NCBI GenBank assembly: GCA_019321725.1
Contig: CM033114.1
Location: 13,062,278-13,126,277, forward strand
DNA length: 64,000 nucleotides
Reading direction: 5' to 3'
Source of the DNA: Paulownia fortunei
Lineage: Eukaryota > Streptophyta > Magnoliopsida > Lamiales > Paulowniaceae
Made by a program: the position numbers and the translations under genes. Shown here one piece after another: positions 44,471-54,276 of this stretch (position 1 is the first letter of the stretch; every line of letters begins with the position of its first letter). Below the pieces are notes generated by a model that was given only the letters and a program-made list of their open reading frames with translations, was not told where the DNA came from and ran no database searches.

Positions 44471-45060
44471 AAGAAGAAATTGAGAAGTTGAAGAATTTTT
44501 TGGGATCTCTCGAAATACTATCCCCCGCAGGTACATGTTCACTAGCATTTTTACATATATCTTCTTTTTCTTGTATTGCTAATGTCTTGGATAAAGTTTC
44601 TTCAAACACATGGGTTATTGATTCCAGTGCCACTGACCATATGACCTGTTCCTCCAAAAAATTCATCTCTTATACCCCTTGCCCTAGTAATAGGAAAATA
44701 ACCATAGGTGATGGCTCCATTACCACTATAGCAGGATAAGTAGACATTTGTATAAACAACTCCCTCACACTTAAAAATATCCTTCGTGTTCCCAATATGT
44801 TTACAAATGTTGTTTCAATCAACAAACTTACTAAAGATTCAAATTGCAGTATGATATTTTATCCTTCTCATTGTGTGTTTCAAGAACAGGGCACGAAGAG
44901 GATGATTGGTTATGCTAGTGAAAAAGATGGTCTTTACTACCTGGAAGAACTAAGTGGCAGTACTAGAGTTGGGAGTTCCTTACCTATATCATTCATTTCT
45001 GAGTCAGATATTTCCAATAAAGATAAAATTTGACTTTATCATCATCATCTAGGTCATCCG
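44471..45060 (+). pseudogene. Copia protease and GAG-pre-integrase (CoR)
   Basis: SSNTWVIDSSATDHMTCSSK (near 44605) is the protease active site, with DSS in place of DSG. RKITIGDGSITTIAG and, after a stop, NSLTLKNILRVPNMFTNVVS, INKLTKDSNCSMIFYPSHCV, GTKRMIGYASEKDGLYYLEE follow, then the HHHLGHPSF of the GAG-pre-integrase domain (45035-45070). The block is fairly well kept, with only two stops. Confidence 0.8.
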
Positions 45061-45848
45061 TCATTTAGTTTTCTTAAGTTGATATTTCCTTCATTATTCA
45101 AAGGATCAATCATGAGGAATTTCATTGTAGTGATTGTGAACTTGCCAAGCACAAGCATACTTCTTTTCCAATAAGTAATACAAAAAATATTTGTTCATTT
45201 CGCTCTTATTCATAGCAATATATGGGCACGATCTAAAGTTCCTAATGTTTCGGGTACTAAGTAGTTTGTGTCATTTATTGATGACTCCACTCGTGTGACA
45301 TGGATATATCTTATGAAAAATAAATCTGATGTTAGCACAGTGTTTCTCAATTTTTATAACATGGTCAAGACTCAATTTGATATGGGAATTAAACGATTTC
45401 AATCTGATAATTCAAGGACTATTTTAACCAATTTCTCTCCTCATTCTTTCAAAATTAGGGAATTATTCATGAATTCTCTTATATTAGCTCACCTCAACAA
45501 AATAGGGTGGCCAAACGAAAGAACACTCATCTTCTTGGTATCACAAAATAGGGTGGCCAAACGAAAGAATTCTTGACTTTAAAAGCCCCGTGCAATACTT
45601 GCAAATTTTTTTTCGAATATCAACGTGTCAAACAACCAAATTCCTAAAATTTTTAGAAATGTTGTCTTTGTTCATGTTCACTCTCAAAACCAAGGAAAAC
45701 TTGATCCACGTACCCTTAAATGTGGTTTTGCTAGCTATTCATCAATTCAAAAAGGGTACAAATATTTCCATCCACCAATAAGAAAATTCTTCGTTTTTGT
45801 TGATGTTACCTTTATTGAAACTGAGTCATATTTGCATGTTCGGATGTT
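45061..45848 (+). pseudogene. Copia integrase (CoR)
   Basis: A decayed zinc region (HYCDCELAKHKHTSFP-like codons near 45120) is followed by FVSFIDDSTRVTWIYLMKNK, MVKTQFDMGIKRFQSDNSRT and a broken QNGVAERKN-like segment. That segment occurs twice, as gggtggccaaacgaaagaa at 45506 and 45549 (43-bp direct duplication). Near 45720 the C-terminal part reads SSIQKGYKYFHPPIRKFFVF and VDVTFIETESY. The chain ends in the junction at about 45845. Confidence 0.7.
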
Positions 45849-46542
45849 GGATGTTGGGACTATCTGCTATGATCAATCTTATCATGTTGCACAATAATAG
45901 GAACATGAGATAAAATATTCACTTTAGAACTACTTAGTCAATGTTCAATCTGTGTTTATGCATGCATAATAGCTTTAGAATCAATATGCTAATCTAGACA
46001 TAAATCAAGATTTTGAGAAGTAATTTCCTCATGATCCCTCAAGTCTGAATCTTCAGCTAATGCGGTAAATCAATATTCTATATTGAAACCAGAAACTTCT
46101 AAATTATCAATTGAAACCTTGCAATAAATCCTTTTTCCAAATCAGCCACCCTAACTTTAGCCACTTCATTAAATAAATCTTTTGAAACCCTAGCTTCATT
46201 TTAACCCTCATTTCATATGTCCTGAAATGAATTATTCCCAGTAGATGGCATTTTAGCAATACCCTCAACTAAAAGAGATGGAACCTTAATATCCAAATTT
46301 CAGTTTCGCATATGACCAAATTTTTCAATGACCCCATGTCCACGTTCAACAGATAGATCACGATCCTGTGGAGCATGACTAGAAGCTTGGCCAGTTTCTT
46401 TCACCCCCAAAACCTCATCGTGAATTATCTTGTTTTTTTTTATTCTATTTAACTCTTAAATCCTCACCCACCTTAAGCAGTGGCTTCTGCTTCGATATGT
46501 GACCAAGATGCATACAATGATCACAATACTTTGGGGAATTTT
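45849..46542 (-). pseudogene. LINE ORF1 piece, inverted copy of 38039-38740
   Basis: Reverse complement of the LINE segment following the solo copia LTR at 38038. The same ggtccatacaatgatcac-type knuckle region, the same linker and the same stops are readable. It begins right at the outer end of the CoC LTR with the same bases (aaaattcccc on the minus strand). It ends at about 45849 within gatgttgg, a short sequence shared with the adjoining copia CoR. Confidence 0.8.
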
Positions 46543-48737
46543 TGTAGAGTTCGCTATAATCGTAGAGGTATACGCAGTGGAAAATTAAAATTTTATCAAA
46601 TATAAATTTAACCCCTTTGATTCGAAAGTGATTTTAACGATCACGGTTATTCAAGTGAGTATATATATAAATATAAAATTTAGATTATATCTTTCATGCA
46701 CTCCAGTCATTGTAGGGAATGAAGCAATCAATCGTTTATCCTGGACTATCAGAACTCGCAAGGATCCAAGTGTCTTCCCTCTATCAGATCTATAATACGA
46801 AAGAGAAACACCATTCAAAAGGATTCGCTAGTATCATTTTAATTGTTTACTAATCTAGAATTTGAGTAAATTTTCAAGAACAATAAAGATTGATTCTTTA
46901 AGTTCTTGAAACAATAATATGAAGAGAATAACAAGAAACTGATTTTCTTTTTCTTTCTTTTCTTTTCTTGGAGAGTAAAATAGAAGATTTTAAACAAAAT
47001 AATTTTTGCTCAAATTTTCTGAATTAATTATGTAATTTCCATCCCTCATATATATAGGGCTGAAAATTTTAATCTTTTTCTAACTATTGAAAAGTTTTTC
47101 AATTTTAAACTATTTCAAAACCTTATCTTGGAATGATTCATAATCTTACAACAACTCTTCTATTTCTCTCTCTCCTATGTATGTCGACTTATTTGAGAAT
47201 ACATTAATCATCAAAATTATCCGCATACATTCTTAATATTAATTTGAACTTTTCAAGTAATATCAAGATAGATATATATCAAATATACATATACTAAAAT
47301 TATATTTATATATAAATTAAATCTTAATGGCTAATTTTATCCCATAAAATCGGTCACTTTATTTATCTATATATAAATATGTTAATTAAATAAATTATAT
47401 TTATTTAATTTATTCTCTTCATATTTTAATGGGCTTCTTAAGTGACCCACATTAATTTTTAGGCTTGGATTCAAAAACTTACAAATCAATCCAATTGATT
47501 TAATCACAATTTAATTAATCCAATTAATTAATTTAATTGACTCCAATTGAGCTTTCTAATCAAATTAGGTCCAATTAAATAATTTAATTTAAGTGTTAAA
47601 TTAAATAGAACTCACAATTAATTAATTAATCAATATTAATTAATTAATTTTCAACCATTAGATAAATCCCAAAATTAGAAATAACTTTCCATAAAGATGT
47701 GTGACCCTCTTATGTTCACTACTAAGCTAGTAATGGGTTTGCAATATATGCAACTTATGAATAACAATTATTCTAATTAATTAATTCACTTGGATTTAAC
47801 TCCTTAATTCCAAAAACTTCACTATCCATAAAAGCACCTAGCAAGTAATCATGGCAAACTAGACTTAGGTAAAATAACGAACAAACTTATTTCAGTTGCG
47901 AGTACCATACACGTAATGTTCTTTCGACAACTAATCTCCTGATTGAATCTAGAGCATGGATTATAAGTCAAAATCCTAAATAATTTAATAATTGTGATTC
48001 CATTTCAAGTTGCAATGATTCCTAATGAATTACGATTCATCTTGCCTTGGCTAAGGTCTTTGAATCATGAACTATGAAAATATGAGAGATTCCCTTGCTT
48101 AAAAAGACAAGTGTCGAATTCTATGTTGGCTACTAACAAACCTCTATGCACACCAGTGCAACACCCAACATACCTCCTTTGTGATTGTCAAGCAATCAGA
48201 AGATATATCAAAGTGTTGTAGGATGCACATAAGGCTACCATCATGCCTCAAGTCTGAGGACTAGTCGTGTACTATCGCAACACAAAAATTCTTATTTCGA
48301 CAGGCAAAGCCTCTAGCTAAGAATTTCCTATGGGCCATGTTTGGTGTACTTATTCCCTAACAAGCACCCACATACATGCACTTGTGTCTCTATACTAATG
48401 CCAATAGAATATAATATCCTCGTATTACGAGCATACATCATATATGCGAGTCTTACTGAGTTATTTGATGTGCCATCTCAAAAAGCTCTTGGCTTGGAAC
48501 TTATTTAAGACCAAATCTTTAAAAGCATGTTCCATGATCGCCATCATATGCTCGACCATGCCCCATAGCTAAATTTGGTGTAAGGACTTTATCTAATATG
48601 TAGAAATAAAAGATGCAAGACATAAGATAAAGAGAATACCTGTTTATTAATATGATTCACAATAAGATTGTCTTTACAGAAGAAAAAAAGTATAATACAC
48701 CCAATCTAATTTGGGCGTTGGGCATCCTACTCTAACA
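46543..48737 (-). repeat. 3' LTR, 2195 bp (CoC)
   Basis: On the minus strand gtaagtgggagattg is followed by TGTTAGAGTAGGATGCCC at 48737; the LTR ends ...CGAACTCTACA at 46543, followed by aaaat. These give canonical TG...CA ends. It aligns along its length with the solo LTR at 35915-38038 and the CoA LTR. There is no coding content. Confidence 0.88.
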
Positions 48738-50420
48738 ATCTCCCACTTACCCTAGCTCCAATTGCCCATATATCTAAGGCCTATCTTCTCAAGATGTCCG
48801 TTGAATATCTTTTGTGCTAAAGGCGTAGTGAGTAGGCCTGCTATATTTTCTGCTGAGGCAACTCGATCCATAATGACGTCGCCTCTACCAATGATCTCTC
48901 TAATCAAGTGAGATTATCTCATTATGTGCTTAGATCTTTTAATGAGATCTTAGCTCTTTTGCTTGCGCAATGGCTCCATTATTATCACAGTAAATCATAA
49001 CTGGATCAACAACGGATGGAACTACACTCAACCCTTGGATGAAGTTTCTAATCCAAACAACTTCTTTTGTTGTATTTAATGCAGCAATATATTCAGCTTC
49101 GGTGGTAGAGTCCGTAGTCGTCTCTTGCTTGGAACTCTTTCAACTAACCGTACCACTATTCTGGGTGAATGTATATCCGGATATAGACTTTGAGTAATCT
49201 ATATCGGACTGAAAACTAGAGTTTGTATATCCCTCCTGTTTTAGTTCTCCACTGCCGTATATTAGAAAGATATCCTTAGTCCTTCTCAAGTACTTGATGA
49301 TCATCTTAACAATTTTCCAGTGTTTTTCCCCTTGATGGGACTAATATCTGTTCGTGATACTTAGAGCAAATATTATATCAGCCCTTGTTCATAACATTGC
49401 ATACATTATACTCCCTATTGCGGAAGCATAAGGTATGCGAGCTATCCTTTCTCTCTCTTCAGGTGTCTTAAGAGATATAACCTTAGAGAGTGAAACCCCA
49501 TGACTCATAAGCAGGAATCCTTTCTTGGATTCTTCCATACTAAAACTTTTTAGCACTTTGTCTATCTACATAGACTGGGATAGTCCAATCATCCTTCTAG
49601 ATCTATCTCTATAGATCTTTATCCCTAGGATAAAAATGCATCTCCCAAGTCCTTCATGGAAAACTGATTAGATAACCAAGTCATCGTTGATTGCAATATC
49701 CCTACATCATTCCTAAAGAGAAGGATGTCATCAACGTAGAGCACAACAAATGTAACTGCACTCCCACTAACCTTCTTATAGACACATGGTTCATCCGGTT
49801 CTTATGAAAGTCAAACATTTTGATTGTTTCATCAAACCAGATGTTCCAACTCCTCGAAGCTTGTTTGAGTCTATAAATGGATCTATGGAGCTTGCAAATA
49901 TTTTGCTCGCTTCCACTGGATATGAAGCCTTCTGGTTGCTTCATATATATCTTTTTCTTAAAGTTTCCATTAAGAAAAGCGGTCTTCACATCCATTTTCC
50001 ATATCTCATAGTCATAATATGCAGATATGGCCAGCAGTATCTGTATAGATTTAAGCATCGCTACTGGTGAAAAAGTTTCCTTATAATCAATTCCTTACTT
50101 CTGAATATAACCTTTTGCTACCAATCATGCCTTATAGGTCGCTACCTCTCCATCTACTCTAAGCTTCCACTTGTAGACCCATTTGCAGCCAATGGGAATA
50201 ATTCACTGTGGTGAGTCCACCAAAGTCTATAACTTTTTGGAGTATATGGAGTCCATTTTAGACTGCATAGCTTCTTACAATTTCTCCAAGTCGATGTCAG
50301 ACATCGCCTCTCCATAGCTTCTTGGATTATTATCTAAGGGGAGTCCTTCTTCTTTATTCTCTAACAACAAGTTGTACCTCTTAGGTACCCTTGATACCCT
50401 TTCGAATCTTCAAAGATGTT
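48738..50420 (-). pseudogene. Copia reverse transcriptase-RNase H (CoC)
   Basis: The open piece 50058-49702 (118 codons) reads MLKSIQILLAISAYYDYEIW, KMDVKTAFLNGNFKKKIYMK and KLHRSIYRLKQASRSWNIWF. LYVDDILL is readable in another frame near 49720-49745, with the Asp pair intact. Then QFSMKDLGDAHFILGIKIYR, RRMIGLSQSMY and SIMYVMLCTRADI. RNase H keeps EAEYIAALNTTKEVVWIRNF and VMIYCDNNGAIAQAKELRSH. The gene stops about 60 bp before the tract at the LTR. Frameshifts and a few stops break it. Confidence 0.8.
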
Positions 50421-51370
50421 GTGCCTCAGAGAGTCCAGCATCAGCTGGTGTATAATTTACTACGTCAGTTAGGGTGTTATGTGGTTCTTAAACCTCTTCA
50501 AGTTCTACGACATTACCACTTCCATCTGAAAGAAAATCTTCTTTAATGAAGGTAGCATTTCTTGAAACAAACACCCTTTGATCAGTGACATCATAGAAAT
50601 AGTATCCAATAGACTCATTTGGATATCCCACAAACTTGCATAAGGTAGATCTCATATCCAACTTATCTCCCACTTGCTGCTGCACATAAGCAGCACACCC
50701 CCATAACCTTAGGTATTTATAGAAAAGTGTCTTTCCATACCACATCTCATATGGTGTTTTGGGCACGACTTTAGATGGCACCCTATTTAATAGGTATGCC
50801 GCCATTTTCAAGGTATAGCCCCAGAATGAAAAAGGCAATGAAGTGAAGCTCATTATAGATCAAACCATGTCGATAAAGTTTGATTCCTGTGTTTTTTAAC
50901 TCCATTGAGTTGGGGAGTAACAAAAGGAGTCCACTGTGAGAGAATCACATTCTTTTTTAGATAATCTAAAAATTATGTGCTTAAGTATTCACCTCATATA
51001 TCACATCGAATAGTTTTTATACTTAATCTAGTTTGTTTCTCTACTTCGATTCTGAATTCTTTGAACTTTTTTAAATACTTCAGATTTGTACCTTAAAAGG
51101 TACACATAACCATACCTAGAGAAGTCATCGGTAAAGATTAAGAAGTAGTTATAGTTCCCACGGGCACTAATATTTAGTGGCCCACATACATCTGTATGGA
51201 TCAAATCCAATAGATGCTTGACTCACTCCATTTGTCCAACAAATGGAGATTTGGTCATCTTTCCTTTTAGACAGAATTCACATGTTGACAGTTCTTGCTC
51301 CTTCTTTAGATCAAGCAATTGTGCCAATTTGTTAATCCTTTTCTCAAAAATATGTCATAATCTTGCGTGC
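50421..51370 (-). pseudogene. Copia integrase (CoC)
   Basis: A 60-codon piece (51210-51028) reads [20 protein letters not shown] then [20 protein letters not shown], the start of the integrase core with its first Asp. The C-terminal piece (50853-50488) reads AAYLLNRVPSKVVPKTPYEM, WYGKTLFYKYLRLWGCAAYV, DKLDMRSTLCKFVGYPNESI and VFVSRNATFIKEDFLSDGSG. Between them the core is broken. The part from 50724 upward is duplicated at 52563 and above. Confidence 0.75.
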
Positions 51371-52562
51371 CACAGGCTCATGGAACTATGATTATCTAAT
51401 TTTCTCTTATTTTATTGAATTGTGAAAATGGGGTTATGGGGAGTAATAATATATAAATAATTCATCAAAGAACTAGAATATATAAAATCAGAATATTTGA
51501 AAATGGAACAACTTCCATTCTCAATGGTAAATCTAAAACCTTTTCTATCTAAAAATAGAATAGAGATAATGTTCTTAATAATATTTGGAACAAAAAGACA
51601 ATTGTTTAAAATTATTACAGAACCATTTTCAAAAGTAGATTAACGGTCCCTATAGCTAATGCAGCAACTCTTGCTCCATTTCCCATCCTAAGGATCGTCT
51701 CTCCTCCATTCAGCTTCCTACTTCTTGGCATCATCTGGAAATCATTGCAAATATGTGAGCCACAATCGGTATCTAATACCCAAGAAGTATTGTTAACTAA
51801 AAAGTTAATTTCAACAAAATATATACCTGAACTTTTCAGGCTTGCAAGATACTCCTTGCAATTCCTCATCCAGTGCCCTGGTTTGCTCCAATAATGGCAC
51901 TTGTCATTGGCTTGAGAAGAAACCTTTTTGACATCGCCCTTAGCTTTCAGCTTGTTGGGTTTAGAGGAACTATTTCCTTTCTTCTTTCCTATCTTGGGCT
52001 TTTTAGCCTTTGATCTGGAAGAAGATCCAACAACCAAAACCAGTTTGTCCTTTTTCATGGTGGACTCGACCGTCTTTAACATGTTCACAGGCTCAACGAG
52101 ACTAGTCTTCATATTGTCAATGTTAAAGTTAACAACAAAAGTGTCAAATAATGGAGGTAGAGACTGCAGCAGAAGGTCTGTATAGAGTTCGTTCTCCATA
52201 ACGACTCCAATGGACACTAGCCTTTCAATGAGGGCTATCATCTTCAATCCATCATCATGGACTGAAGAGCCCTCAGTCATACGACATCTAAAAAGCTCTT
52301 TTTAGATCTGATATCTTGTCTGCTGAGTTCTTTCACCATACAACTCTTGTAGGTGAAGGAGGATCCTATAAGTAGTATCTTGATCCTCGTTCTGCCTCAA
52401 CAGTTCATTTGATATTAATCCATGTATGTAGCATCGAGCCTGTAGATTGTCATCGATATAACGTAAATAATCTGCATAAGTCTCTCTGAAGTAATATCCT
52501 TTGATGGAACCAAAGGAGGCGTAGTGTCGAGGACATATGCCATCTTCTCCATCTGAAGAACC
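50724..52562 (-). repeat. Tandem duplication unit 1 (1839 bp period)
   Basis: Integrase C-terminal part to gag of CoC. The same sequence starts again at 52563 (aaagtgtctttccatacc at 50724 and 52563). Corresponding points differ by exactly 1839 bp: integrase pieces 51028/52867 and gag starts 51615/53454. The join at 52562 places integrase codons (KTPYKMWYGKT) directly against gag codons, which is not a natural gene order. Confidence 0.9.
51371..52562 (-). pseudogene. Copia gag-protease, downstream copy (CoC)
   Basis: The longest open frame of the window (52280-51615, 221 codons): MTEGSSVHDDGLKMIALIER, LLLQSLPPLFDTFVVNFNID, ESTMKKDKLVLVVGSSSRSK, then a zinc knuckle CHYWSKPGHWMRNC in which the second Cys is Trp, and the protease start SSGIYFVEINFLVNNTSWVL then DTDCGSHICNDFQMMPRSRK, with DTD for the usual DTG. 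The N-terminal gag lies at 52577-52302 (DGICPRHYASFGSIKG, YADYLRYIDDNLQARCY). The active-site change implies a dead protease, even though the frame is open. Confidence 0.8.
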
Positions 52563-54276
52563 AAAGTGTCTTTCCATACCACATCTTATATGGTGTTTTG
52601 GGCACGACTTTAGATGACACCCTATTTAATAGGTATGCCGCCATTTTCAAGGTATAGCCCCAGAATGAAAAAGACAATAAAGTGAAGCTCATCATAGATC
52701 AAACCATGTCAATAAAGTTTGATTCCTGTGTTTTTTAACTCCATTGAGTTGGGGAGTAACAAAAGGAGTCCACTGTGAGAGAATCACATTCTTTTTTAGA
52801 TAATCTAAAAATTATGTGCTTAAGTATTCACCTCATATATCACATCGAATAGTTTTTATACTTAATCTAGTTTGTTTCTCTACTTCGATTCTGAATTCTT
52901 TGAACTTTTTTAAATACTTCAGATTTGTACCTTAAAAGGTACACATAACCATACCTAGAGAAGTCATCGGTAAAGATTAAGAAGTAGTTATAGTTCCCAC
53001 GGGCACTAATATTTAGTGGCCCACATACATCTGTATGGATCAAATCCAATAGATGCTTGACTCACTCCATTTGTCCAACAAATGGAGATTTGGTCATCTT
53101 TCCTTTTAGACAGAATTCACATGTTGACAGTTCTTGCTCCTTCTTTAGATCAAGCAATTGTGCCAATTTGTTAATCCTTTTCTCAAAAATATGTCATAAT
53201 CTTGCGTGCCACAGGCTCATGGAACTATGATTATCTAATTTTCTCTTATTTTATTGAATTGTGAAAATGGGGTTATGGGGAGTAATAATATATAAATAAT
53301 TCATCAAAGAACTAGAATATATAAAATCAGAATGTTTGAAAATGGAACAACTTCCATTCTCAATGGTAAATCTAAAATCTTTTCTATCTAAAAATGGAAT
53401 AGAGATAATGTTCTTAATAATATCTGGAACAAAAATACAATTGTTTAAAACTATTACAGAACCATTTTCAAAAGTAGATTAATGGTCCCTATAGCTAATG
53501 CCGCAACTCTTGCTCCATTTCCCATCCTAAGGATCGTCTCTCCTCTATTTAGCTTCCTACTTCTTGGCATCATCTGTAAATTATTGCAAATATGTAAGCC
53601 ACAATCGGTATCTAATACACAAGAAGTATTGTTAACCAAAAAGTTAATTTCAACAAAATATATACCTGAACTCTTCAGGCTTGCAAGATACTCCTTGCAA
53701 TTCCTCATCCAGTGCCCTAGTTTGCTCCAACAATGGCACTTGTCATTGGCTTGAGAATAAACCTTTTTGACATCGCCCTTAGCTTTCAGTTTGTTGGGTT
53801 TAAAGGAACCATTTTCTTTCTTCTTTCCTATCTTGGGCTTTTTAGCCTTTGATCTGGAAGAAGATCCAACAACCAGAACCAGTTTGTCCTTTTTCATGGT
53901 GGACTCGGCCGTCTTTAATATGTTCACAGGCTCAACGAGACTAGTCTTCATGTTGTCAATGTTAAGGTTAACAACAAAAGTGTCAAATAATGGAGGTAGA
54001 GACTGCAGCAGAAGGTCCGTATAGAGTTCGTTCTTCATAACGACTCCAATGGACACTAGCCTTTCAATGAGGGTTATCATCTTCAATCCATCATCATGAA
54101 CTGAAGAGCCCTCAGTCATACGACATCTAAAAAGCTCTTTTTAGATCTGATATCTTGTCTACTGAGTTCTTTCACCATACAACTCTTGGAGGTGAATAAG
54201 GATCCCATAAGTAGTATCTTGATCCTCGTTCTGCCTCAACAATTTATTTGATTTGATCCCTATATGTAGCATCGAG
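52563..54276 (-). pseudogene. Upstream duplicated copy of gag-protease-integrase (CoC)
   Basis: Tandem duplication unit 2. It holds a 221-codon gag-protease frame (54119-53454) that differs from the downstream copy at roughly 17-18 residues, and a 60-residue integrase piece (53049-52867) that is identical to it. The shared DTD in the protease (VLDTDCG) shows that the active-site loss predates the duplication. In the knuckle this copy reads CHCWSKLGHWMRNC. The end at 54276 is the insertion site of the solo LTR; gag continues for about 20 bp at 57151. Confidence 0.85.

Larger units (their letters stand above)
43441..45848 (+). mobile_element. RE-type Ty1/copia fragment (CoR)
   Basis: Plus strand gag, protease, GAG-pre-integrase and integrase in order, cut at about 45848 against inverted LINE sequence. 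No LTR or primer-binding site is seen upstream of the gag ATG at 43500; the gag lead begins close to the end of the CACTA sequence. A repeated cacgatcaattt motif (43377-43389 and 43421-43432) marks the border zone. RT and RNase H are absent. Confidence 0.7.
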
